A stretch of DNA of 64,000 bases, taken from an uncultured Alphaproteobacteria bacterium. GTDB taxonomy: Bacteria; Pseudomonadota; Alphaproteobacteria; Micropepsales; Micropepsaceae. Where the stretch lies: positions 297,764 to 361,763 of the forward strand of contig CADEFU010000001.1 of the NCBI GenBank assembly GCA_902826695.1, written 5' to 3'. Each line of letters opens with the position of its first letter. Position 1 is the stretch's first letter. Positions 24,270-31,911 of this stretch are shown here, in pieces. The notes beneath the pieces were generated by a model, which worked only from the letters and a program-made list of their open reading frames with translations, did no database searches and had not been told where the DNA came from. The position numbers and the translations under genes were made by a program.

Positions 24270-25187
24270 ATGTTTGGATATCGCTACATCAAGTCGAAGC
24301 CCACAGATCACGTGATCCTCTATTCCGGGGGGCGAATACGCCGGCAGGGGTTAGGCTTTGCCGGGTTCGTGTTCATGCCGTTCGCGACGGCGGCGGCTGT
24401 GCCGACAGATGCGCGTGACGAGATTTTCGCCGTGGAGGCCATGACGGCCGACTACCAGACAATCACGATCCAGGGGTTGATCTCGTATCGGATCAAGGAT
24501 GCCGTCGTCGCATCGAAGCAGCAGGACTTCTCCTTCAATCTCTATACCGGCAAGCACAACGCCGAGCCGATGAAGCAGATCGTCGAGCGCTTGCGCGCGA
24601 TCGCGCAGACGGCGTGCCGCGACGCGTTGGTACGTTCGACGTTGGATGCGGCACTGAACAAGTCGGACGAGCTTTCACAAATTATCATGCGCGGGATCGG
24701 CGACGACAAGCGGCTCGCGGCAGACGGGATTGCGGTCGATCGCGTGCTGGTGTTGGCGCTGAAGCCGACGCCGGAGATCAAGAAGGCGCTTGAGGCCAAT
24801 TTGCGCGAACAGCTTCTCAGGCAGGCCGATGCGGCGATGTTCGAACGGCGGCGCGCGGTGACCGTCGACGAGCACGATCTGAAGCTGCGCGAAGAGGCGA
24901 ACAAGCGCGAACTGGCCGAGCGGGAGCTTGCCAACGAACAGGCGCTCGAGGCCGAGCGGCGCAAGACCGCGGAAGCAAAGGCCGACACGAAGAAGGCCGA
25001 AGCGACCGCCGATGCGGAGGCCTCGCGCATCCGGCTGAAGCCGTGGACCGAAATCGAGCCCTCGCAGCTCTACGCGATGGCGTTCAAGGACTGGGCGAAC
25101 CGGGATACGTCGCTGACGTCGGTGTCGCTGGGCGCGGATGCGATGGAGCGGCTCGCCAGCCAGCTGAGCGGCGCGAAGGCGGGGTAG
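24270..25187 (+). CDS. SPFH/band-7 domain protein
   Basis: A 305-residue SPFH (stomatin/prohibitin/flotillin/HflK) protein. The SPFH domain spans roughly residues 20-190 (AVEAMTADYQTITIQGLISY, then IVERLRAIAQTACRDALVRS), followed by an Ala/Glu/Lys-rich coiled coil (EANKRELAERELANEQALEA) and a C-terminal tail. It lacks a clear transmembrane helix; the N-terminal hydrophobic patch may associate with membrane. SPFH proteins form membrane rings or scaffolds. The start is ATG at 24270 with GAGG upstream. The next gene starts 3 bases after its stop, so the pair is a tight operon and probably a functional unit. Confidence 0.85.
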   Translation: MFGYRYIKSKPTDHVILYSGGRIRRQGLGFAGFVFMPFATAAAVPTDARDEIFAVEAMTADYQTITIQGLISYRIKDAVVASKQQDFSFNLYTGKHNAEPMKQIVERLRAIAQTACRDALVRSTLDAALNKSDELSQIIMRGIGDDKRLAADGIAVDRVLVLALKPTPEIKKALEANLREQLLRQADAAMFERRRAVTVDEHDLKLREEANKRELAERELANEQALEAERRKTAEAKADTKKAEATADAEASRIRLKPWTEIEPSQLYAMAFKDWANRDTSLTSVSLGADAMERLASQLSGAKAG

Positions 25188-25190
25188 GCA

Positions 25191-26069
25191 TTGCGCCAGC
25201 GCGTGGTTCTCTTGACCCGGCAGACTGCGAAGCAGGCGTTCGTCCGGCGCTATGGCAGCGAGGGACAGACGAAGTTCGCCATGGCGCAGTCGCTGCGCGG
25301 ACGGGCGGACTTTGCGAAAGCCGAGGTGGAGGATACCGCGCAGTCGCGCGCCGTCTTGAGGATACGCCAGGCGCTGCCGTCCGATGTGAAGCTCGCCGAG
25401 ATCGATCGGGGGATGGTGGCGCAGTTCCTGTTCGAGCCTCACGACGTCGTCGTGGCGGTGGGGCAGGACGGGCTCGTGGCCAATGTGGGCAAGTATCTCG
25501 ACGGGCAACCGGTGGCGGGTGTGAATCCCGATCCGGAAACGATCGAAGGCGCTTTGTTGCCGTTCAACGTGGATACGTTCATCGGTTCCCTGCCGGATGT
25601 GCTGTCGGACCGTCGCCCGATGCGGGAGGCGACCTTGGCCGAGGCGCAAACGTCCGACCGGCAGGTGCTGCGGGGCTTGAACGACATCTTTGTCGGCGTC
25701 GCGACGCATCAATCGGCGCGCTATCGCATCCGCTTCGGTCAGGCGGAAGAGGTGCAGTCGTCGAGCGGGCTCATCGTCTCGACCGGAACTGGCTCGACCG
25801 GATGGTTGACGTCGCTGCGCGGCGCGCAGGCTGCATTCGATCCGGCGGCGGACGAGTTGCATTTCGTGGTGCGCGAGGCGTGGCCGGGACGCGGGTTTGG
25901 GGCGACGATTGTCGAGGGCCGCATCACGCGCGAGCAGCCGCTTAACATCGAGAGCCGCATGGAAGGCACGATCTTCGCCGACGGCATAGAGGCGGACGCC
26001 GTGCGCTTCGATGCAGGCTTGAGCGTCACGATCGCGCCGGCGGAGCGGCGGGTGCGGTTGGTGGTTTAG
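25191..26069 (+). CDS. NAD kinase-like protein, degenerate active site
   Basis: A 292-residue protein, start TTG at 25191 with an AAGGCGGGG-type ribosome site, three bases after the SPFH stop. It matches the two-domain NAD-kinase fold: VVVAVGQDGLVANVGKYLDG in place of the GGDG loop, then PVAGVNPDP, LNDIFVG in place of the LNE motif, and GLIVSTGTGSTGWLTSLRGA in place of the TPTGSTAY motif. The N-terminal 60 residues are extra. GGDG to GQDG and LNE to LND changes leave activity uncertain, so it may be a nucleotide sensor or an altered kinase. It is coupled to the SPFH gene. Confidence 0.75.
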   Translation: MRQRVVLLTRQTAKQAFVRRYGSEGQTKFAMAQSLRGRADFAKAEVEDTAQSRAVLRIRQALPSDVKLAEIDRGMVAQFLFEPHDVVVAVGQDGLVANVGKYLDGQPVAGVNPDPETIEGALLPFNVDTFIGSLPDVLSDRRPMREATLAEAQTSDRQVLRGLNDIFVGVATHQSARYRIRFGQAEEVQSSSGLIVSTGTGSTGWLTSLRGAQAAFDPAADELHFVVREAWPGRGFGATIVEGRITREQPLNIESRMEGTIFADGIEADAVRFDAGLSVTIAPAERRVRLVV

Positions 26070-26108
26070 CGGAGTCGAGCCCAGATCTTAATCGCCTCGG
26101 CTTGCTCG

Positions 26109-26822
26109 CTAGGCGAGCAGGTTGCCTGTGATGGCGTTGACCTTGTCGGCCGTCTCGTCGTTGATGAAAAACCAGATGGTGGACTGCCCGTTGTCCGCGC
26201 CGCGGAAGCGGCGACCGTCATCAACGGCTTTCTCGATGTCTTGCATGACGGACGCGGCGGCTTCGGGATCGGCCCAATCGTTGTCGATTCTTAGCGTCAG
26301 CGTTCGCGGTACGCCGCGGACGTTGTAGCTGAGCGTGGCTGTTGGCGCGCTCATGTCGATATTGTCGGTGACGTTTGTGATCAATGTCGTTGCGCCGGCG
26401 ATGCGGGCCAACTCCTGCACGATGCGAACGTAACTACCCGGCCCTTCGATGCACTCGGTATCGAAGTTCCATGCGTAGGCGGAAATGTGGCGGCCCCAGG
26501 GTTCACGCTCGATTTCGCTGCCATACATAAAGATCAGGCAATGGTAGGACCCGTCTTCGTACTCCTCGCGCGGCCATGAGTGCAGCAGGTCATCAATGGT
26601 GACGTACGGGTTGAGCGGCATGCCGGCGTCGCGAAGGGCTGCCACCTGTTCTTCCAGCGTGGGGCGCGAACGTGAGGCTCGTTCCGGCGGCGCCGGGACG
26701 CCGGGTGCCGGGTGTTTGGATGGTGCCGGGCGCCGCGGCTTTTGAAGCCGGGCGACGACATCGATTAGAATCCAAGCAATCGCTGCTGCGGCGATTGAGA
26801 ACAACAGAACGGGTATGTCCAC
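26109..26822 (-). CDS. membrane-anchored protein of unknown function
   Basis: A 237-residue protein not recognised by family. It has one N-terminal helix (IPVLLFSIAAAAIAWILIDV, residues 3-22), a Pro/Arg-rich linker, and a soluble domain (VTIDDLLHSWPREEYEDGSY onward) likely in the cytoplasm or periplasm depending on topology. The GTG start at 26822 is chosen because GGGAGAGG lies five bases upstream; 52 further codons to 26978 overlap a decayed gene fragment and look non-coding. It sits opposite the NAD-kinase-like gene, convergent. Confidence 0.65.
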   Translation of the reverse strand: MDIPVLLFSIAAAAIAWILIDVVARLQKPRRPAPSKHPAPGVPAPPERASRSRPTLEEQVAALRDAGMPLNPYVTIDDLLHSWPREEYEDGSYHCLIFMYGSEIEREPWGRHISAYAWNFDTECIEGPGSYVRIVQELARIAGATTLITNVTDNIDMSAPTATLSYNVRGVPRTLTLRIDNDWADPEAAASVMQDIEKAVDDGRRFRGADNGQSTIWFFINDETADKVNAITGNLLA

Positions 26823-26919
26823 GGCGCCTCTCCCGGCAATATGTTGCAGCAGGAGGCGGTTTTGGTCCAGGGATTCGACTGTTTGTTTGGTTACTCCGCG
26901 GTCCGAGCGAGGCGACGCT

Positions 26920-26985
26920 TTCATCGAGGCGTGTGATGAAGGCACGATCTTCGCGGACGGCATCAAGGCCGACGCCATGGTTTAA
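26920..26985 (+). pseudogene. fragment of a second NAD kinase-like gene
   Basis: The plus strand reads EGTIFADGIKADAMV then a stop, nearly identical to EGTIFADGIEADAV near the C-terminus of the intact gene (25962-26003). Over the 42 aligned bases from 25962 and 26938 I count five differences. No further coding homology is visible upstream. I read it as a remnant of a tandem duplication of the NAD-kinase-like gene, now lying in the region upstream of the membrane-anchored gene. Confidence 0.6.
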
Positions 26986-27275
26986 GCACCCGCACTAGGC
27001 GGTAACGCCTTGAAGATCATGACGATCGCGAAGGCGATGTGAAACAGCGCGATTGCGATCAACAGCGCGCGAAACGGTTGCTTGCGTGTCTTGTGGCGCA
27101 TCACGCGTTGTCCGATCAACGCGCCGAGGCTGCCGCCGACGAAGGCGAGCATCAGCAATGTGGATTCCGGAATGCGCCATCGGCCGCTTTCAGCTGCGGC
27201 TTTGTCGATGGCAAAGGCGCCGAACGCGCACACGTTGACGAGCAGCAGATAGATGCCGACCAGACTTGAGATCAT
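26982..27275 (-). CDS. DUF1294 membrane protein
   Basis: A 97-residue protein of the DUF1294 family, with three to four hydrophobic helices and the family signature SLVGIYLLLVNVCAFGAFAI, DKAAAESGRWRIPES, and GGSLGALIGQRVMRHKTRKQ, the last being a positively charged loop before the final helix. The function is unknown in general; bacterial members sometimes occur fused to a cold-shock domain. The ATG start is at 27275. Its 3' end overlaps the NAD-kinase-like remnant by four bases. Confidence 0.88.
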   Translation of the reverse strand: MISSLVGIYLLLVNVCAFGAFAIDKAAAESGRWRIPESTLLMLAFVGGSLGALIGQRVMRHKTRKQPFRALLIAIALFHIAFAIVMIFKALPPSAGA

Positions 27276-27400
27276 AGCGGACGGGCCTGGAATCGTTGCC
27301 GGTTGAGCTTAGCCGAGCGACGCCGAGCGGTATTCGCAAATGTGATTGGCGGCGATTGGGGCCTGGGGCGTAAGAGGCTCCGGTCGTTTGGAGAGGTGCC

Positions 27401-28039
27401 ATGAAGCTCTACTACAGTCCGCTGTCGACCTATTCGCAGAAGGCGTTGTTGGCTTTCTACGAGAAGGGCGTTTCGTTCGAGCCACAGCTCGTGAATTTGA
27501 TGTCGCCGGAAGGCAAGGCCGCGTTCGAGAAGATCAATCCGATCGGCAAGGTGCCGTTTTTGAAGCCGAACGACGCTTGGCAGGTGCCGGAGTCCACGTC
27601 GATCATCGAATATCTGGAGGACAAGTGTCCGGGGACGCCGCGGTTGATCCCTGAGGATCGCGAGCAGGCGCGCTTCGTGCGCTTCATGGATCGCATGACG
27701 GACCTCTACTACAACGAGCCGGCGGTCGAACTTTTGTTTCAGAAGATCGGGTTCCGGCCGAAGGACGAGGCGAAGGCCGAAAAGGCGAAGAAGTATGTCG
27801 CCATCACGTATGGCTATTGGGATCAGGCGCTGGCGCGGGGTCCTTGGCTCTGCGGCGCCAACTTCTCGATGGCCGATTGTGCGGCGATCCCGGTGATGTA
27901 CTACGCGCAGATGTCGGCACCGTTCGCCGATCACCCGAACATCGTCGCCTATTGGAAGCGCGCGAGCGAGCGGCCGAGCTATCAGAAAGTCAAGGCGGAG
28001 TTCGAGCCGATCTGGAAGGACTTGGCGCCGAAGTCGTAG
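27401..28039 (+). CDS. glutathione S-transferase family protein
   Basis: A 212-residue GST: N-terminal thioredoxin-like half (MKLYYSPLSTYSQKALLAFY) with the glutathione-binding QVPESTSIIEYLED, and helical C-terminal half with the N-capping box pattern NFSMADCAAIP. It is one of three GST-family genes in the window (3592, 27401, 30196); the three are clearly related in the N-terminal half but not adjacent, so they are dispersed paralogues. The start is ATG at 27401 with GGAGAGG upstream. Substrate unknown. Confidence 0.93.
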   Translation: MKLYYSPLSTYSQKALLAFYEKGVSFEPQLVNLMSPEGKAAFEKINPIGKVPFLKPNDAWQVPESTSIIEYLEDKCPGTPRLIPEDREQARFVRFMDRMTDLYYNEPAVELLFQKIGFRPKDEAKAEKAKKYVAITYGYWDQALARGPWLCGANFSMADCAAIPVMYYAQMSAPFADHPNIVAYWKRASERPSYQKVKAEFEPIWKDLAPKS

Positions 28040-28054
28040 TGCTTCGGCAGCGTT

Positions 28055-28083
28055 CCGGTGGGCCGCGTGACGCAGCCCACCGG
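28055..28083. terminator. stem-loop between convergent GST and TerC genes
   Basis: CCGGTGGGC at 28055-28063 pairs perfectly with GCCCACCGG at 28075-28083 around an 11-base loop. It lies between two convergent genes. There is no T-run on either side, so it is a weak intrinsic terminator or a Rho-dependent site. Confidence 0.55.
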
Positions 28084-28092
28084 CGCCGCTGA

Positions 28093-29097
28093 TTACTCCG
28101 CTGCTTGTACGGCCGCTTGGGCGCGGGCAGCTTTGCGGGTCTTGTACATCGAGTAGAACACGCCGCCTGCGAGCAGCGCGACCGTCACGCCGAGCGAGAT
28201 TTCGGCGGGGATCTTGCCGGTGAACTGGGCCACGAAGACCTTGCCGCCGATGAAGACGAGAACGAGGGCGAGCGCGTATTTCAGGTAGTGGAAGCGCTCG
28301 ATCATCGCGGCCAGCGTGAAGAACAGTGCGCGTAAGCCCATGATCGCGAAGATGTTCGACGTGTAGACGATGAACGGATCGGTCGTGATCAGGAACACGG
28401 CCGGTACCGAGTCCACCGCGAAGATAATGTCCGCGAACTCGATCACGCAGAGCGCCAGGAACAGAGGCGTCGCGTGGGCCACGATGCGGCCGGTCTTCGT
28501 GTCCGGCATCTGCACAAAGAACTTCTCGCCATGCAGCTTGTCCGTGACGCGGATGTGCTTCTTCAAGAAGATCAGCAATGGGTTGTGCGCGATGTCGGGC
28601 TTGTGGTCGACGAGCCAGAGCATCTTCAGGCCTGTGAAAACCAGGAACGCGCCAAAGAGATAGAGTACCCAGTGGAACTCGGTCACGATCGCCGCGCCCA
28701 GCGTGATCATGATCGCGCGCAGCACGATGACGCCGAGGATGCCCCAGAATAGCACGCGGTGCTGAAACTCGCGCGGGACGGCGAAGTAGGTGAAGATCAG
28801 CGCGATGACGAAGATGTTGTCGAGGGCGAGCGTGTATTCGACGAGATAGGCGGTCAGCCAGTTCATTCCGCTTTCCGCGCCGTAGGATGCCCAAACGAAG
28901 GCGCCGAACGACAGCGCAATCAGGACGTATATCGATGATTGGATCATGCTCTCGCGAGCTGAGATCACGTGCGCCTTGCGGTGGAAGATGCCGAGGTCGA
29001 AGGCGAGAATGGCCCCTACGATGGCAAGAAACAGAAACCAGGCCCAAACGGGCTTACCCAAAAAATCGCCAAAGGCGATGTCTGCAATGAATTCCAC
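28093..29097 (-). CDS. TerC-family integral membrane protein (Alx-like)
   Basis: A 334-residue polytopic protein with eight or nine helices. TerC signatures are present: AYLVEYTLALDNIFVIALIF early and CVIEFADIIFAVDSVPAVFL later, both with the conserved Asp residues that line a metal-conducting path. TerC/Alx proteins export manganese, often for metalation of exported enzymes, or confer tellurite resistance. The start is ATG at 29097. Upstream (29152-29172) is a perfect 7-bp hairpin, GCAGGCG/CGCCTGC; I could not recognise a yybP-ykoY manganese riboswitch there, though its position would fit one. Confidence 0.93.
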   Translation of the reverse strand: MEFIADIAFGDFLGKPVWAWFLFLAIVGAILAFDLGIFHRKAHVISARESMIQSSIYVLIALSFGAFVWASYGAESGMNWLTAYLVEYTLALDNIFVIALIFTYFAVPREFQHRVLFWGILGVIVLRAIMITLGAAIVTEFHWVLYLFGAFLVFTGLKMLWLVDHKPDIAHNPLLIFLKKHIRVTDKLHGEKFFVQMPDTKTGRIVAHATPLFLALCVIEFADIIFAVDSVPAVFLITTDPFIVYTSNIFAIMGLRALFFTLAAMIERFHYLKYALALVLVFIGGKVFVAQFTGKIPAEISLGVTVALLAGGVFYSMYKTRKAARAQAAVQAAE

Positions 29098-29258
29098 GGG
29101 GACCCCTTCCGGTTCGGGTGGCTATGGCTTTGAAGCAGCACGTCCGACATCGCAGGCGCAAAAAACGCCTGCCAGAGGGGCCCGGCCCGTGCATTCGACC
29201 GGAGTTAGAGCGGGGCCGTCAGGTTTCAAGGGGGTGGGGGGTGCCCAAATCCACGTGT

Positions 29259-29615
29259 CTATTGTGGAGAAATAGGCCGCGGTTCGGGCTTCGCGCTGAG
29301 GATGCGGGTGATGGTCAGGTGGCGCGGGTAGGCGCCGAGGTGACCGTGGTGGCCGGGTTCGCTCAAGCGGCCCTCGACTTCGGCGCGGATGCGCGAGCCG
29401 AGGCGCGGGCCGGCGTTCGGGGGCAGCGCGGCCGCCAGCTCGGCTTGCGCTTGCGGTTCCAGCGTCGCCCACCAGCTTTCGTCGCCGCCGTCGGCGGTGA
29501 AGGACTGCATCTCGAAGGCGAGCGCGTAGGTCCCCGTGAAGCGCTGCGTGGCTGATTGCGTTGTGCAGGCGGCGAGCAGCAGTGTGGCGACAAGTGCTGC
29601 GAGGCGTCCGCTCAT
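29259..29615 (-). CDS. small lipoprotein of unknown function
   Basis: A 118-residue exported lipoprotein: signal peptide with lipobox LLLAAC (Cys17), then a soluble domain ending in ILSAKPEPRPISPQ. Family not recognised. Its ATG overlaps the stop of the upstream gene (ATGA at 29612-29615), so the two are translationally coupled and probably act in the same process, though the partner is not predicted to be exported. It precedes the TerC-family gene on the same strand by 161 bases. Confidence 0.7.
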   Translation of the reverse strand: MSGRLAALVATLLLAACTTQSATQRFTGTYALAFEMQSFTADGGDESWWATLEPQAQAELAAALPPNAGPRLGSRIRAEVEGRLSEPGHHGHLGAYPRHLTITRILSAKPEPRPISPQ

Positions 29616-30103
29616 GGTGCGGCTTCCAGCTTTTCCGGCGTGCGGTCTTCGAACGCGTCCATGCGGCGGACTTCGCCCAGGCCCAGCGTATCGAACTCGT
29701 CGAGGCCGTTTGCGCGTTCGAGGCCAATCGTGTGGAGGGCGGCGTTGATGGGGCCTGCCGGGTGTGTCGTCGGCGGCATGGCGAGTTTGCCTTGGATCCA
29801 GGCAGCGGCGCTCTGAACGCCGGTGCCGCCGAAATAGTCAGTCTCGGCGTAGGCGACCGGACCGTAGTCGGCGGAGACTTCGGCGGCGACTTCCATCAGC
29901 GCTTCGGTGAGACGCCAAAACTCCGTGCCGGCGGGCGCGCTCTCGCCCTTCGCGACTACGACAGTGTCGAACGCGTCGTCGTTCACGGGCACGAGGAGCA
30001 GTTCGGGGTGGTTCAGCTTAAAGATCGGCGCGTTGCCGAGGGCGCGCGACAAGGCGGCCGCGGCGTGGCGCTTTGCGATGAAGGTGGCGATGACGTGACC
30101 CAT
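29612..30103 (-). CDS. protein of unknown function
   Basis: A 163-residue cytoplasmic protein, MGHVIATFIAKRHAAAAL..., not recognised. It has a Phe/Leu-rich core (IFKLNHPELLLVPVNDD) and an acidic C-terminal half, with no signal or membrane segment. The start is the ATG at 30103; eighteen extra upstream codons are open but their composition is unlike a protein. It is coupled to the lipoprotein gene by ATGA. It is divergent from the GST gene at 30196. Confidence 0.65.
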   Translation of the reverse strand: MGHVIATFIAKRHAAAALSRALGNAPIFKLNHPELLLVPVNDDAFDTVVVAKGESAPAGTEFWRLTEALMEVAAEVSADYGPVAYAETDYFGGTGVQSAAAWIQGKLAMPPTTHPAGPINAALHTIGLERANGLDEFDTLGLGEVRRMDAFEDRTPEKLEAAP

Positions 30104-30195
30104 GCGTGAATAATAACATGCCGCAAAAGCAGCGCGCGAGTTGTGTTTCGGGGCCACCGGTGTTCAAGATTGGGGAATTCCTGACAGGTGTGTCG

Positions 30196-30843
30196 ATGAC
30201 GCTTCGCCTCTACTTTCATCCGCTGTCTTCGTTCTGTCAGAAGGTGCTGGTCGCACTTTATGAAAACAGCACACCGTTTACCGGCGACCTCGTCGATTTC
30301 GGCGATACGGCTTCGCGCGAGGCGTTTTTGAAAGTGTGGCCGGTCGGACAGTTTCCGGTGCTGCGCGACGAGGCGCATGACCGGTTGGTGCCGGAGTCGA
30401 GCGTGATTATCGAGTATCTGGACCGCCACTATCCGGGGCCTACGACGTTTCTGCCCGCCGATCCCGATCTCGCCCGGCAGGCGCGGTTTCGCGAACGCTT
30501 CTTCGATCTGCACGTGCAGCAGAACATGCAGAAGGTCGTGACGGATCGTATTCGCCCGGCGGGGAAGAACGATCCGTTCGGCGTCGAGCAGGCGCGCGCG
30601 AAGCTTGCAACTGCGCTTGACATGATCGAGGACGATATCGGCGAAGCGTGGGCGATGGGACAGGCGTTCAATGTTGTCGACTGCGCGGCGGCGCCGGCGC
30701 TGTGGTACGCGGACAAAGTGATCCCGCTTGCGGCGGCACATCCGAAGACGGCGAGGTATCTGGAACGGCTTTCGGCGCGGCCGTCGTTCGCGCGGGCACT
30801 GAAAGAGGCTGAGCCTTATCTCAAGAATTTTCCGCGCGGCTAG
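30196..30843 (+). CDS. glutathione S-transferase family protein
   Basis: A 215-residue GST, third of three in the window: MTLRLYFHPLSSFCQKVLVA for the thioredoxin half, LVPESSVIIEYLDRHY for glutathione binding, and NVVDCAAAPALWYADKV in the helical half. Other electrophile-detoxifying enzymes are not adjacent. The ATG at 30196 has AGGTG upstream; thirty upstream codons lack support. The last base of its stop is shared with the convergent DUF1330 gene (a CTAG overlap). Confidence 0.92.
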   Translation: MTLRLYFHPLSSFCQKVLVALYENSTPFTGDLVDFGDTASREAFLKVWPVGQFPVLRDEAHDRLVPESSVIIEYLDRHYPGPTTFLPADPDLARQARFRERFFDLHVQQNMQKVVTDRIRPAGKNDPFGVEQARAKLATALDMIEDDIGEAWAMGQAFNVVDCAAAPALWYADKVIPLAAAHPKTARYLERLSARPSFARALKEAEPYLKNFPRG

Positions 30844-31139
30844 GTTTGCGGGAAGCCATGCACGAGGACGATCGGGCCCTCGGATGCCGGCAAACGGTAT
30901 TTGACGACGATGTCGCGGTAGGCGGGCGAGTCCCACCAGGCGCGGAACGAGGTTTCGTCTTTGAACGAGGCAAGCACGAACCGCGTGTACGGCCATTCGC
31001 CTTCCAGCGTCTTCACTTTTTCGTCTGCGGCCAACACCTTGCCGCCGAACGGCACGAAGGTCGCCATGAAGCGTGACACATACTCGTTGAAGGTTGCGCG
31101 GTCTTTGATCTTGAGCTGGGCCATGATGTAGACGGTCAT
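30840..31139 (-). CDS. DUF1330 family protein
   Basis: A 99-residue protein of the DUF1330 dimeric alpha-beta barrel fold: MTVYIMAQLKIKDRATFNEY, then TFVPFGGKVLAADEKVKTLE, and SFRAWWDSPAYRDIV. These small proteins have no fixed biochemical role; antibiotic monooxygenase-like and stress-related functions have been suggested. The start is ATG at 31139; longer upstream frames are not convincing. Its stop overlaps that of the convergent GST. It is divergent from the GDT1-family gene. Confidence 0.88.
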   Translation of the reverse strand: MTVYIMAQLKIKDRATFNEYVSRFMATFVPFGGKVLAADEKVKTLEGEWPYTRFVLASFKDETSFRAWWDSPAYRDIVVKYRLPASEGPIVLVHGFPQT

Positions 31140-31226
31140 GCGGGCGGCGCTTTCTCTTCGTCGTTGCTTCGTGTGCGACTTCTTTTTACACCAGACGCAA
31201 GACGATATCACACCGGGACACAGCCT

Positions 31227-31505
31227 ATGGAAAGCCTGATTACGATCTTCATTACCGTCTTCCTCGCCGAGCTCGGCGACAAGACGCAGCTTGCGACGCT
31301 GCTGTTCGCGACGGACCATAAGGCGCATCCGATGCTGGTCTTCCTGGCGGCTGCGGGGGCGCTTGTGGCTAGCACCGCGATCGCGGTGGCGTTGGGCACG
31401 ATGGCCGAGCGGTATCTTGCGATGATCCCGCTCAAGTTGATCGCGGGCATCGGATTTGTCGCCATCGGGTTGTGGACGCTCGGCGACTATTTTCGCGCCG
31501 CCTGA
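31227..31505 (+). CDS. GDT1/UPF0016-family membrane protein, half-length
   Basis: A 92-residue membrane protein with three helices and the family signature FLAELGDKTQLATLLFATDH near the N-terminus. GDT1/TMEM165 transporters (Mn2+ or Ca2+ export) usually have two such repeats in about 200 residues; here there is one, so it probably works as a homodimer. The start is ATG at 31227. It lies 2 kb from a TerC-family gene, also of presumed manganese-export function, suggesting a local manganese role. Confidence 0.9.
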   Translation: MESLITIFITVFLAELGDKTQLATLLFATDHKAHPMLVFLAAAGALVASTAIAVALGTMAERYLAMIPLKLIAGIGFVAIGLWTLGDYFRAA

Positions 31506-31575
31506 CGTGCCACACTTTGGTCGTATTCGGCTTAGAACATTGCGGCTTCAAGGCAAAATCGGGGAGCATTCGACG

Positions 31576-31908
31576 ATGCGTTTTCTTTTGGGTCTGGCGG
31601 TTGTCGCCGGTCTGTTGTTCGTGACGAATCCGACGCGGCCAGAGTTCAACGCGTTCGTGCAGTCTTACGTCGCGAACAAGATCACCGAAGAGGCGCGCAA
31701 GCGCGGTGAGGAAAATCCCGACAGCGCCGGCCAAATCGGCGGCGCGCTCGTTGGCCTTGTGATGCCGGCCCTGCCCATCGCGCAGCGCAACTTCCTCGTA
31801 TTCTCGATTTACGACGTGACCCTGTCGAAGACCGACGCCTCGAAGAACTGCAGCTTCATCGGTATCGCCAAGCAATTCCTGCCGCTTGGCGAGTGCAAAC
31901 TTGATTGA
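31576..31908 (+). CDS. DUF4359-like exported protein
   Basis: A 110-residue protein with an N-terminal signal or anchor (RFLLGLAVVAGLLFVTNPT) followed by the pattern of DUF4359: NPTRPEFNAFVQSYVANKIT, then RNFLVFSIYDVTLSKTDA and FIGIAKQFLPLGEC. Function unknown; in related families this is a small periplasmic or membrane-associated protein. The start is ATG at 31576 with GGGGAG upstream. It lies 70 bases after the half-length GDT1 gene on the same strand and may be co-transcribed with it. Confidence 0.75.
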   Translation: MRFLLGLAVVAGLLFVTNPTRPEFNAFVQSYVANKITEEARKRGEENPDSAGQIGGALVGLVMPALPIAQRNFLVFSIYDVTLSKTDASKNCSFIGIAKQFLPLGECKLD

Positions 31909-31911
31909 CGA

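Noticed and set aside
29098-29258. Manganese riboswitch (yybP-ykoY) in front of the TerC-family gene
   Set aside because: The position is right, but I could find only one plain hairpin and none of the conserved loop sequences.
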